Source: Symbiodinium natans (Eukaryota; Sar; Dinophyceae; Suessiales; Symbiodiniaceae). From it: 64,000 nt of DNA. Positions 1 to 9,919 of this stretch are shown here, one piece after another. The stretch is from assembly GCA_905221605.1 (NCBI GenBank), contig CAJNDS010002734.1, positions 310,001 through 374,000 on the forward strand. The letters are read 5' to 3'. The position numbers and the translations under genes are program-made. Below the pieces are notes generated by a model. It ran no database searches. It worked only from the letters and a program-made list of their open reading frames with translations, and was not told the origin of the DNA. The first letter of the stretch is position 1, and every line of letters begins with the position of its first letter.

Positions 1-22
1 TTCAAGTTCTTTTAACCTCAAA

Positions 23-2133
23 TCACTCTGAGTCATCAGCCCACTTTTCCTCCGCAGGCTGTACGTTGGAGAAGCTGGTGACGTTGGATAAGTTGGTGAG
101 CATGTGCCTCATCTCCTGAATGTGAGGATGTAATTTGTTGACACCTGGCTCACGTGATTTGTGCATCATGGTCGATGATGGGAACGGTGTGTTTACACCC
201 TAAACCCTAAACCCTAAACCCTAAACTTTTGCTGGAGTCTCCTCTGCGTCGAAGGACTGCTCCTCCAAAGGAACGCGCGCATCCTGAGATGCTCTGCCTC
301 CCCTACTTGAAGCTTCCTGGGTTTAGGTTTAGGTACCCGGGGGTTCTAAGTAACCCTAAACCCTAAACCCTAAACCCTAAACCCTAACCCTAAACCCTAA
401 ACCCTAAACCCTAAACTAAGGGTGTATCCAGTACACCCATGAACCCTCTAAGTAGCAGCCCACAAGAGCAGTGTGGAGCTCAGGCGTTTCTTAGGGCCGA
501 GAGGCTCTCTGTGACAGCCACTTAGGGGGCTGAGCACCATAGCCCAAAAAAGTTACAGAGGATGATAATAATCATAATCATAATCAGAATCATAATAATA
601 ATAACAATAATAATAATAACAATAATAATAATAACAATAATAATAATCAGAATAATAATAAGAAACAATAATAATAAGAGTAATAATTACTATCGTTACT
701 ATTAGCATGATTATTGTTATTATATATCGTTATTATTAGCATGATTATTGTTATTATATACATTAAAAGTGTAACCAAAAAGGCTCAAGAGGATTGTATA
801 TAACCAAAAAAGGTGAAACAGATCATTTTGTCTATGCAACCAAACAGGTTTAAAGGTTAACTGCCCAGCCCCCTAAGGTACGGATGAGCCGAGCATCCAG
901 ACAGTCCAAGGTGATGCTGTCCTGGCCCTGAGAGACGCAAAGGCCCATCGAGAGCTGTCCACAGTCGGGTCGAGGGTTTAGGGTTTAGGTCCGGTGAACT
1001 ATAGGATCTTGAGACGCACTCAGATGTAAGGTCATGCCTAATTGATGTAGATTCATGTAAATTGCTTTATGTAGATAGATGATAGAATCGCAACGAAATG
1101 TGTGTAAGACGATCTGCTATGACAAGATGTGGTGTCTTTGTATCATGAATGACGGCTGTATAATCCCCATAACCCACCTTACAAACCCTAAACCCTAAAC
1201 CCTAAACCCTAAACCCTAAACCGGATGATGCCGTTGCTTCCCCAGCAAGCCTTCTGGAACGACACCGTGCGCTCACGCTCAATGGCTCGATCCGCTGGCG
1301 CGGACGCATGAGCCTGGAAGTGAGACATGAGGAAGGTTTAGGGTTTAGGGTTTAGGGTTTAGGGTTTAGGGTTTAGGGTTTAGGGTTTAGGGTTTAGGGT
1401 TTAGGGTTTAGGGTTTAGGGTTTAGGGTTTAGGGTTTAGGGTTTAGGGTTTAGGGCTGGGGGCAGGGGACCCCGAACGTAGACCCGAAATAGTAGGATCC
1501 CCTTGTAATAAATAGCCCCAATAAGGTACCCCCCATTTAATGTCGCAAACCCCCCACATCGGGCAGAACAGCCCAACTGAGACATCGCCAACTTGGCAAG
1601 CTCCTCCTCGTTACTGACATGGTCAAGGAGGGTTGAGGGTTGAGGGTTAGGGTCTTTGTTTTTGCCACTCGTCTAGCCATGCTCCACGGCGCAACTGAAG
1701 AGGGAATGCTGTGTACAGTTAACTTCAGAACCCAACTATCCGACTTGTTCAGAATCAGGGGTAGGGTTTATGGTTTAGGGTTTAGGGTTTAGGGTTTTAA
1801 AGCAGCCCAGAGCCAGCTCCTGCTTCGGAAGTGTAAAAACTCAAAGTAATTAAACTACTGGCTGGTGCAAAGAGGAGTTGCCCTTAATTAAGGAATATAC
1901 CTAAATGATTAAGGGATCCTTATTATGATTTAAGGAATCTGTCGGTATGTGGGCACGCGACGGAACGCCCGTAATGTCGGGCCAAAGGGGACACAGGAGC
2001 TACTAGGCGTAACTTGCGTGTGGCGAAAGAAAGAAACCTCGTAGAACCAAAGGAACCTGAATTCACCCGTGGCCTTCAGCAAGTGAACTCGAAGGGCTTC
2101 CAGCTGTTCATGAAGCACTTGTTCAAAGCTCAT
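23..2133 (-). CDS. Unknown multi-exon protein (gene A)
   Basis: I do not recognise the family. Collinear minus-strand exons were read by hand: a start exon at 2057-2133 (begins MSFEQVLHEQLEALRV, donor CAG|GT), then about 1655-1757, about 1563-1628 (reads EEELAKLAMSQLG), 1222-1313 (ADRAIERERTVSFQKACWG), 882-954 (GLCVSQGQDSITLDCLDA) and a last exon ending in TGA at 23-25 (reads HPHIQEMRHMLTNLSNV). A further stretch at about 245-305 may be an exon. The first exon is rich in Glu, Leu and Gln and could be helical. The donor of exon 1222-1313 is the first GT of a TTTAGGG array, so the intron begins with telomeric repeat. Exon chaining is inference; middle exons may be missing. Confidence 0.45.
355..417. 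repeat. Internal CCCTAAA telomeric tract
   Basis: Eight near-perfect CCCTAAA units with one CCCTAA slip. It lies in the presumed intron between the last two exons of gene A. Confidence 0.95.
540..772. repeat. AT-rich AAT-type simple repeat
   Basis: A run of AATAAT, AACAAT and ATTATT units, strongly AT-rich against the surrounding DNA. The right part repeats a TATCGTTATTATTAGCATGA unit twice. No coding signal. Confidence 0.9.
1335..1456. repeat. Internal TTTAGGG array, about 17 units
   Basis: One of the longest pure arrays in the window. Its right edge runs into a damaged inverted-repeat element (GGGGACCCC...AATAGTAGGATCCCC, 1467-1555) whose left terminal repeat is missing and replaced by the array. 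Confidence 0.97.
1467..1556 (-). mobile_element. GGGGGTTT-type inverted-repeat element, left end lost
   Basis: Carries the internal landmarks of this family (AAATAGTAGGATCCCC, CCAATAAGGTACCCC, then GTCGCAAACCCCCC at the right end). Intact relatives are at 40370-40462 and 51912-52010. The left terminal repeat is absent; telomeric repeats abut the break. Confidence 0.6.
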
Positions 2134-2339
2134 GGCGGAGGGTGGGCCACAGCTATGCTAATTTACCATGCAGCCCTTCGGACTCCAATGATTCGTGACA
2201 TCCTGTGACGTCTATCAAGTAGAACGAGCTAGAATGCAGCTATCGCGACAGCGGCATGGTGGCAGGCAATATGAGAAGACTGCTCTGAAGAAGGCTTTGA
2301 CAGTGCGCATAGGCAGAGACCGACGTCTAGCACCTTCTG

Positions 2340-2356
2340 CATGAGCCAAAAGGGCC
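2340..2356 (-). other. Possible weak spliced-leader remnant
   Basis: The minus strand matches 14 of the last 17 bases of the dinoflagellate spliced leader, including TTTTGGCTCA. It lies about 210 bp upstream of the start exon of gene A, which is a sensible position. With three mismatches it could be chance. Confidence 0.3.
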
Positions 2357-2541
2357 ACGCAAACGCGACGCTTTGCTACTCTAGCCTCCCATGGTTGCAC
2401 GACCCTTGGGTGAAGGAATTCCTTGCAAGGGAACTGGCCTCGTGCATCATTTCCAGTCGGGACAGGAATTTGGTCCATGTCCAAGTTGACAGCAACTCAG
2501 GAGTACCTCAGCAAATCAGAGCGCAGCCATGCTCTTGATAC

Positions 2542-2682
2542 CTACTGTTTGCTTAAGAACCCTAAAAAATCCCTATATTAAGCTTAATAAGGAAGAATAT
2601 CTTCTAGAAAATAAAAAAACCTAGATTAACCTTAATAAGGAAGAATGTTTGTCTTTTTTCTGGGTTCTTAAGCAATTAGTAG
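2542..2682. mobile_element. CTTAAGAACCC-family inverted-repeat element
   Basis: Begins CTACTGTTTGCTTAAGAACC and ends with the near inverse, GGTTCTTAAGCAATTAGTAG. Flanks ATAC/ATAG may be a worn 4-bp target duplication. The interior is AT-rich with a duplicated CCTTAATAAGGAAGAAT segment. No open frame, so non-autonomous. Confidence 0.75.
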
Positions 2683-3107
2683 ATAGAGTGTTGCTCAAGA
2701 TCGAGAAGGGCACCATCACTGTTTGGCAGAACACGTTCCACGGCGTCCTCGTGGCAGGTTGAAGAGCGATTAGGGTTTAGGGTTTAGGGCAAAAAAACAA
2801 TCAAGGAGATTTGTACAGCATCGCTTCTTCGTGACCAAAACGATGTTTCCACGCAAGCCTTTTAGAACGGACACCATTCCCAAACGCAGGCTGCGAGGCG
2901 ACATGGTCTTTTGTCGTACTTGCAATCCCTGCCTGGGTATAGCTTGCAAAGGTTACCTAAGAATACGACAGGGGGTTCTGCACGTAGCCAAAACCTATGC
3001 AATGTAGGTTTTGTATGGCGCGCATGAGGCTTCGGAACAACGAGCCCCCCCCCCCCCCCACACACACACAGTGACCCAACCGAGAGCACTGAGCCCTGGA
3101 CCATGCA

Positions 3108-3300
3108 TTCTTGAAGGTTCATGGGTACTTATGAGTGGGGTTAGAAAGTACCCTAAACAAGGTTATCGCCATAGCTACCCAACTTACCATGCTTTCTTGG
3201 AGGTTCATGTGAGTGGGGTTTTAAGTACCCTAAATAAGGTTCTCGCCATAGTTACCCTACTTACAAGCCTAGTTACAAGTACCCCATGAACCACCATGTT
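3108..3300. mobile_element. CTTGGAGGTTCATGG-family elements, nested copies
   Basis: Two staggered left ends (TTCTTGAAGGTTCATGGGTA at about 3109 and TTCTTGGAGGTTCATG at about 3194) and one right end (ACCCCATGAACC). Between them the family interior repeats (GTACCCTAAA, AAGGTT, TCGCCATAG). One copy seems inserted into, or duplicated within, another. Confidence 0.6.
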
Positions 3301-3454
3301 GAGTTCTCCTTGATCCGCATGCCTTTGGCCGCCATCAGCTTCCAGGCAGCCCGCCGCAGTCGATGTAGTGGAGACACCCGCCGCACAAGGCGCACCTTAG
3401 CATGGGGCGCCCGCAGCAACTTCCCGCATGGTCCACAAAAGGCCCCTCTTCTCC

Positions 3455-3512
3455 CTATAATCAGCCCGATAGAGGGCCTTTTAAGGGGTTATAGGGTACA
3501 ATGGCCCATGCT
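3455..3512. mobile_element. GGGCGATTAGGCCCTATAATC-family fragment
   Basis: Shares the core TATAATCAGCCC, AGGGCCTTTTAAGGGGTTAT, AATGGCCCATGCTGG with copies at 35703-35795 and 50339-50480. Internally palindromic. Confidence 0.6.
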
Positions 3513-3692
3513 GGTTCCCGCAGTGCGCAGAAATTTGGCCAACTCCGCCATGTGCCTAAGGCTCTGACGCACAACTCGGGCAAGTTCGCGTGCGCAGCGA
3601 AGCCATATGAAAGGACGGGGGCCTGCCAGCAACCCATTGGCGCTGCAGTCAAGATTCCCTTCAGCCCTACACTCTCTCAACTCCAAACCCTA

Positions 3693-3764
3693 CTTGGAGG
3701 TTCATGGCGACTCATAATCAGGGCAAGAAGTAGGGTACTTCTTACGTACCCATGAACCTTCAAG
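3693..3764. mobile_element. Short CTTGGAGG-family inverted-repeat element with TA duplication
   Basis: Ends CTTGGAGGTTCATGG and CCATGAACCTTCAAG are inverted copies; both flanks are TA. At 72 bp it is the smallest copy of this family seen. Confidence 0.75.
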
Positions 3765-3834
3765 TAAACCTTCCTTTTAAACCCTTCATGTCGGGGCCTG
3801 AATGATTAGAATAGGGCGCTGGGGGGGGGGGGGG

Positions 3835-4530
3835 GGTTACGATAGCACATTCATAAAGGGATCGTAAGGGAATAGTCATGGTGATAATTCCGACTTAACA
3901 GTTCTCATAGTACATTTATAAAGGGACCATAAAGGAATAAATCTTAATAGTGACTATATTCCGTTCTAGTACATTCATAAAGGGACCACAAGGGAGTGTT
4001 CATAGTGATTATAAGACCCCGATAAAATACATTCATACAGGGACCATCAGAGAATATTAACAGTGATCATTCTGACCCCCCATATTCGGGTTCTGATAGT
4101 ACATTCATAAAGGGACCACAAGAGAATATGAATAATGATTATTCCGACTTAATAGTTATGATAGTACATTCATAAAGGGGCCATAAGGGAATATTATTAG
4201 TGGGTATTCTGACCCCCATATTCGGGTTCTAATAGTACATTCAATGATGGTTATTCCGACTTACTAGTTATGATAGTACATTCATAAAGGGACCACAAGA
4301 GAACATGAGTAGTGAGTATTCCGACTTAATAGTTATGATAGTACATTCAGAAAGGGACCACAAGAGCCTATTAGTAGTGATTATTCCGACTTAATGGTTC
4401 TGATGGTACATTCATAAAGGGACCACAAGAGAATACTAATAATGATTACTCCGACTTAATAGTTATGATAGTACATTCATAAAGGGACCACAAGAAACTA
4501 TGAGTAGTGAGTATTCTGAGTATTCCGACC
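3835..4530. repeat. Tandem repeat of about 60-70 bp
   Basis: At least ten imperfect units built around AGTACATTCATAAAGGGACC, then ACAAGAGAAT, TAGTGATTATTCCGACTTAA and TAGTTATGAT. Some units carry an alternative tail (ATTCTGACCCCCATATTCGG). No long open frame. AT-richer than its flanks; a local satellite. Confidence 0.9.
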
Positions 4531-4623
4531 CCCATATTCGACTTGGCACAAGGCACAGTTGGGCCTGTGAAGCCAGCTCGAAGTGAAGGCCTGCTTGGAG
4601 GCTTAGGGCGCTTATTAACCTAG

Positions 4624-4668
4624 GGTTTCGACTCTCACACTCGCACAAGGCCGGCAAGGCGTCGGTTG
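4624..4668. repeat. TTTCGACTCTCACACTCGCAC tag, copy 1
   Basis: About 40 bp following AGGG, nearly identical to 7577-7622 and partly shared with about six other sites that also adjoin TTTAGGG tracts. On the minus strand the first two copies read LPALCECESRNP in an open frame, so it may be exonic or an exon-intron edge; origin unresolved. Confidence 0.6.
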
Positions 4669-4899
4669 GATCCTTCGGTGACACCGTCCACATTTTGCAG
4701 ACTTCTGATCATTAAGCTACTGTTACTCAAGGACCACATGGGCGGCAGGCCGAGGTAGTCGGCCGCCACGGAAGGGCTAACACAGGGGGTCTCGCCAGCC
4801 CATTTTTGTTTGGCTTTTGGTTTTTGAAGTCCGGTGACTGTTTTTGCGGGGTTTTTTGATTTCGGACCGCTGGCACCCCTCGCCTCGCTCGCAAAAATC

Positions 4900-6567
4900 C
4901 TCACTCGGCACAGCCCTCAGAGAGGGACACACCATAGCGGCCGGCACCGCCGCCGCGAGCCGCCCCGAGGGGGGGGCACGAAGAGGCCCCCACCTTCCAG
5001 TCAGGCGCCCTTGCCCTGTCCCTTGACGTTGCCCGCCTGCTCCACGTGGGTGAACGCACGTCTCGCTCGCCGCCTTGACGCGTTGGTGGCCGCCGCAGCC
5101 TCCAGGCGCTACGGCCGCGCAAAAGCCACGGGCACAGACCTCTCAGGTCATGGGCTTGCGCCTCCGACAGCGCCCTGCCCTCCGTGGTGATGGCACGCAG
5201 ATACACCTCAATCACGCGCACGCTGAGGTCCTCCTGCTTCCCAAGAAGCACCTGGGCAGATTTCAGCGTGGCCAGAGCACTGCGTACAACGGCCCGTTGC
5301 TTGGTTTGAGTGAAGAGTTCGAGGGCTGCGGCCTCAGAACCCGTGAGCAACGCTTGCGGAGTCCCAACCGCGCGCTGCAACGCCAAGGACTCCTCACTCG
5401 GGGGCCTCACGCGGCTGTCCAAACTCTTCACAGCATACTTCCCCACATGGTGGCCATCCTGGAGACGTCTGCTTGGAGCTCCCGGCCGAGGGAACGGGGT
5501 CCGGTCAGTTGCTCCCGAATCTTCGCGAATGCATCAAGAAGGCTCGCCCCACGGGGTCGGAGCCCTGCATGAGCCCCGCCAGCTCCTGCGAGATGCCAGG
5601 CACCGAGGCCTTCCCCACCTTCTGGCTCTTCAGGGCTTCCAATTTCTCCGTGGCGCTGCGCCGCCTGCTGCACGATTTGCTCTTTCCCTTCCGTTGTGCT
5701 GCTTGAGAGGAATTGGATGTACTGGGGGTACTCAGCCTGGATGATGGAGAACAGCTCATCCTTGCTCGCGGACACCTTGGCCCGCTTCTCCTCATCAAGC
5801 TTGGCCGCCACATGGGCCTTGAGCGCCGCAGCAAACTCAGGAGAGCCCTGGGCCAGTCCATCTTCATTGACGAAGCTAGCCGTGTGGCGCATGTCGCCAT
5901 CCGGGCTGAGACATCCCATGAACTTCGCCACCATCGCATCGAAGGCAGCCGTTGGGCCCGAGATGTCCTTCGCGCGGTTATCCCGCACGGCTTTGAGGAA
6001 GTCAGAAATCCCTTCGGCTCCCGCGGAGCTCAGGGTGTCCACTTCTGCATACATATCATCAATTTGATCGAGCATCAAGGCTGCTATCATTGCGATTCGA
6101 AGCTGCTGCCGATTTTCACGGCCACCAGAGTGCGGGAACAAGTTCCCGCGGCGGCCGGGTTTCAGGATACTCTCTGCCTCCAACTTGCACCAAACGCTGT
6201 CCCGGAGACGGAACGAGTCCGCCTCCTGCTTCCCTTTGGTGTTCATCGCGAAGAACTCCTCCAGGAAGTGCGTTGGAAAGAAGAAGCCATTCGCCGGGAT
6301 CTCGGCTGTCCAAGCCGGGCCCGGGAAAGGGGTCAGATTGGCCGCAAAGGAGACAGCGCGGCTGGCCCCCTTGCTACCTGCCCCATCCCCGAGTCCGGGC
6401 GGCTCCGCCACGGTCGGCGCCGAAGCGGGGGCCGGGACGCCGGTTGCGGCACCTGGTCCCTTAGGTTGGGCCTTTCCAGTCAGCCGCCATGAGGCGCGGC
6501 AGAAAAGCAGACACGTTCTCACACGAATTGCACGAAGTCCGAGTGTAGACGAGACCCCCACAGGCGT
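4900..6567 (-). pseudogene. Intronless retropseudogene with spliced-leader remnant
   Basis: The minus strand is almost continuously coding for about 1.6 kb with no telomeric tract or intron, unlike every neighbour. It begins directly after a spliced-leader remnant at 6568-6580. The protein (for example FSIIQAEYPQYIQFLSSST, TLKSAQVLLGKQEDLSV) is alpha-helical and Ala/Lys/Glu-rich; I do not recognise the family. The reading frame shifts near 5660 and back near 5525 (the middle reads KVGKASVPGISQELAGLMQG in another frame), and again near 5440. Below about 5150 coding quality fades. A reverse-transcribed, re-inserted mRNA now decaying explains all this. Sequencing error could account for single shifts but not for the missing introns plus the leader. 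Confidence 0.7.
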
Positions 6568-6580
6568 CTTGAGCCAAAAT
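6568..6580 (-). other. Relict spliced leader (retro-inserted mRNA 5' end)
   Basis: The minus strand reads ATTTTGGCTCAAG, an exact match to the last 13 bases of the dinoflagellate spliced leader (known 3' part CCATTTTGGCTCAAG). A random 13-base match is expected far less than once in 64 kb. It sits exactly at the 5' edge of the intronless coding stretch 4900-6567, and a TTTAGGG array begins about 10 bp further out. Confidence 0.8.
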
Positions 6581-6587
6581 TAACCTA

Positions 6588-6720
6588 GGGTTTAGGGTTT
6601 AGGGTTTAGGGTTTAGGGTTTAGGGTTTAGGGTTTAGGGTTTAGGGTTTAGGGTTTAGGGTTTGCGGTTTAGGGTTTACGGTTTAGGGGTTGGGGTTTAG
6701 GGTTTGGGGTTGAGGGTGCT
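6588..6720. repeat. TTTAGGG array with degenerate right side
   Basis: About ten perfect units followed by variants (TTTGCGG, TTTACGG, TTGGGGT). It runs straight into a truncated inverted-repeat element. Confidence 0.95.
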
Positions 6721-6815
6721 TATTAATCAGCTATAACTATAACTGTACTTCTAACCCACTGATAAGCCCCTTAAGTGCCCTAATATGGTTATAAGTGCAG
6801 TTATATGTGCGGAGT
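6721..6815. mobile_element. CTTGGAGG-family element truncated at a telomeric array
   Basis: Interior matches the intact copy at 61736-61887 (AACTGTACTTCTAACCCACT, GATAAGCCCCTTAAGTGCCC, TAATATGGTTATAAGTGCAG). The left terminal repeat CTTGGAGGTTCATGGTACTT is gone and the telomeric array stands in its place. Confidence 0.65.
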
Positions 6816-6959
6816 ATGCAGGCAGAGGAGGTTTTTGTGTGCAGGGATATGCGCCTATCATGAGCTGGAGCCTCCTTCGCATTCCGCCCATTTTGGACGC
6901 TAAGCCCGAACCCTCAACCCTATAAACCTGCACCCGAAAGATATCTTATTGGTCTGACC

Positions 6960-7200
6960 GTCCCTAAAACCCTAAACCCTAAACCCTAAACCCTAAACCC
7001 TAAACCCTAAACCCTAAACCCTTACCCCTAAACCCTTTTTGCATCCGGCCTGCTGCGACCCCGAAACCCCTGTTTGCTGCATCTGGACTGCGGGAGCCAA
7101 TCAGCCAGACAACCCCTAAACCCCTAAACCCTAACCACCCTGAACCCTCAAAACCTAACCCTAAACCCTAAACCCTAAACCCTAAACCCTAAATCCGAAG
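6960..7200. repeat. CCCTAAA arrays with short unique spacers
   Basis: Two arrays (6965-7022 and 7150-7192) separated by partly diverged CCCTAAACCCC and a spacer containing a repeated TTTTGCATC/TTTGCTGCATC motif. Confidence 0.9.
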
Positions 7201-7214
7201 ACCCTGAAACCTAA

Positions 7215-7320
7215 AACCACCCCAGTCCTGACTTGGGTCGAATGCACTCCGTCAGGTCGTTCGCTTCGTCCACTTTCAGCCGGGCCCGCTTTGCGCGCTG
7301 CAAGAAAGCCTCACCAGGGC
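7215..7320 (-). CDS. Exon of an unknown protein
   Basis: A clean minus-strand open frame reading RSPGEAFLQRAKRARLKVDE, followed by NDLTECIRPK. It lies between telomeric tracts. Lys/Arg/Glu-rich and probably helical. Family not recognised; neighbouring exons not joined. Confidence 0.45.
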
Positions 7321-7576
7321 TGCGCGGTCTGGTAAACTAGGCTTTGAGGGCTTAAGGCTTAGGGGGTTTTAGGGTTTAGGGGGTTTAGGGTTTATTACGG
7401 CCATAGTCAGGATTTCCCGAAATCGGGGGACCCCCCCAAATTTACGAAGATCCTTACTGCACAGTAGGAACGGCGCAAGGGCGTCCCTAAAATTTTGGGA
7501 AACCCCCAAGTTACCCAAGTTGTAAACAATCAGATTGGAGATGCATCGTGCCAGCTCCGTCGGTCTAGCCGTTCAG

Positions 7577-7740
7577 GGTTTCGACTCTCACACTCGCACA
7601 AGGCCGGCAAGGCCTCGGTTGGTAGGCCACGAGAGCTTGTGTGATACACAGAGTCCGCTTTCAAACTCCCACGGTCCAGCCAGCAGTCCCTGCTCTCTTC
7701 AAAGTCCAAAATCCCTACAGTACCAATCCTTACAGTACAG
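7577..7740 (-). CDS. Possible exon including tag copy 2
   Basis: Minus-strand frame from about 7735 reads LDFEESRDCWLDRGSLKADS and continues without a stop through the TTTCGACTC tag as LPALCECESRNP. The same peptide is encoded by copy 1 at 4624-4668. Either a duplicated exon end or a repeat that happens to be open. Low certainty. Confidence 0.3.
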
Positions 7741-7779
7741 TCAGGGTTTAGGGTTTAGGGTTTAGGGCAGTTTAGGGCG

Positions 7780-9260
7780 ACTTTGCAGCCGTGACAACAT
7801 CATGCTTTGCATCGGAAGGGCGCGGAGCATGAACGTGCCCTGCGTGTCGCGATTCTGACCTTTGCGGCAGCGCTTGCTTGAAGAACAATGAGGCAGAAAA
7901 AACAGGAAAAAACACATAACATCGAGAGGAACTAGAGTTGGGCTGAGGGTTTGGTGAATGGCCTCATCCAACCAAAAGCAATCGAGCTAACTGAAGTAAT
8001 ACACCCCCTTCACTAAACCCTAAACCCTAAACCCAATCAAAAGGTATCGTTCTGGCTGTCGATGCATTATCGTTCAAGATCCCTGGCGAGGGATCGAATG
8101 TTGAAGGCTTGGGTGCATACGACGAAAATCCCATACCTCATCGTCGATGCTACTCATAACCGTTCTTCAAGCTTAGGGCCCTCGTGCTAACCATTTACTA
8201 AAGTTCTATACACAAGGCTCGTCCACAACCTCACTTTTTCTGACGTGAAAGCAGTATGACAGCTGGGATGCTGCACTGTTTGCAGGCAGCAGGGTGGTTC
8301 TTTTGAGAAACTCAAAAACGGAGCAGTGCCAATCCGAAGCCAAGAGTCTCTGCAGCTGGTTGCAATACACTCGCGCCAGTTCGCGTTCTAGGGGGTCGTC
8401 GGTGCGAGCCTGGAGGGCAGGCAGCCTTTTGCGGCACTTTTCCGTCCGGTTTATGAAATTTGAGAGCGGGCCAGCCTATGATGCAAACATGTCTGTGCAG
8501 TGCCGAGATGCATGTCGCAGACGTTACGATGCCGTCGTACCACCCGGCAGGAAAGTAGCTAGTGGAGCCAAGCGTTTGGGCAGGAAGAGGGGGGGATGCG
8601 GGAACAGGCCGAAGAGCAGGAAGGGAGCACTTCGACTAGGGTGCGAAGTCAAGGAAAACCTAGAAACCACGGCATCCGCACCAGCAGGCCATGTGCGAGA
8701 TCATTGCTTGGCAAAACACTTCACACGACAGCATGCTGGAGACGCCGACCAAGATGACAACTAATACACACCTTGGACGACTCAGCCCGCAACGCCCGGG
8801 TCGGCCATCATTCCGAGCGGGGTTCCAACAGTGACATGAAAGATTCCCACCAGAACATATATATCACAGAGCCGGAGAAGCCTCACCAAACTGGATTGTG
8901 GACGCCCCTACAGAGCATCAGCGCGACGGCGCTGAGCTCACGATGGTCCTCTACAAGCTCTTACCAGCAAGCCACCCGCCTGACGTTTTTTATTGACGGA
9001 CGAGCTCATCACCACAGCAAGAGATACAAGGTCGGCAGTGGAAGAGGGCATAGCAGGTGTGCTGGGATCATTGGCTCCATGATCTTCCTTCAGTGATGCT
9101 GGATACTGGACGGCATACCGAATCTGACGAATCAGACAACAACCGGCTCACCGATTCTGTGGCAGTGGTTGTTTTGGCACAAGTTGGCAGACCCGACACA
9201 TGGTACTCACAGCTCTGCCAGCAGTGTCGCATGATGCTACTTGGGTGGCCGTCGAAATGA
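7780..9260. other. Low-repeat stretch, no assignable gene
   Basis: About 1.5 kb with few telomeric units (only 8015-8033). A plus-strand frame of 156 codons (8294-8764, Arg/Lys-rich) and shorter plus-strand frames are open, but none resembles a known family and no splice pattern stands out. Confidence 0.4.
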
Positions 9261-9261
9261 T

Positions 9262-9345
9262 GATCCCTTTTTACCCTAAATATTAGGTGTCGTATTGTCA
9301 TGGGGACCCAAAAAGGGACCATAATGTTGACAACCACCCACTTGT
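9262..9345. mobile_element. GGTCCCTTTTTGGG-family element, copy 1
   Basis: Carries CCCTTTTTACCCTAAATATT and GGGACCATAATGTTGACAAC, shared with 49125-49215 (CCCTAAATATTCGGGGTCG, GGAACCATAATGTAGACAAC). Confidence 0.6.
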
Positions 9346-9799
9346 TGCCATGAACAAAGGTTCCATTGGTGTCTCAACGGGGAAGGTACCGCACTGGCCC
9401 CGTCTGGGGTTAAACATCTGCGCCTTTCTGCTTTTGAACGCGCAGAACGTTTGTCACCGTGGCACTGCTGTGAAACTTGCAATTCGCAGCCTCGCTTTCT
9501 TTCGATCTTTCATGTGCTTTACTTTACTGGCCAGGCGTCCTCCAGCAACTTCTGCGATGCAGGGAATCTGCGCAGTGTCGGCTGTAGTTGTCACACCCAG
9601 GGAAATGAGCCGTCCAATAACTCGGCAGCGCAACTTCGTTGTCAGTTTTTGCAGGCTCATCCTCGCATTGCAGGCTCTGTCGGTGGTTCGCGTGGGGTTC
9701 CGCGGTCCTCACTGGAGGGTTGTTGTTGTTGTTGAAGAGCAAGGCTCGAAACAGCCAGGTTCTACAGAGGTTGCCAGCCTCCACATCCTGAAACCCTAA

Positions 9800-9915
9800 A
9801 CCCTATAACCCGATAAGCCCTAAACCCTATAAACCCTGTAAACCCTATAAACCCTATAAACCCTATAAACTCTATAAACCCTGTAAACCCTATAAACCCT
9901 ATAAACCCTAAACCC
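9800..9915. repeat. CCCTATAAA variant telomere-like array
   Basis: Nine-base variant CCCTATAAA repeated about nine times with a few CCCTGTAAA units. It shows local amplification of a variant unit rather than canonical 7-mers. Confidence 0.9.
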
Positions 9916-9919
9916 TGAA

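Noticed and set aside
2697..2762. Plus-strand exon reading KIEKGTITVWQNTFHGVLVA
   Set aside because: Attractive peptide, but the minus strand is also open (TPWNVFCQTVMVPFSILSN) and no splice sites or neighbouring exons decide between them.
5713..6492. Plus-strand frame of 259 codons
   Set aside because: Antisense shadow of the minus-strand retropseudogene; the minus frame has the better composition and the leader remnant.
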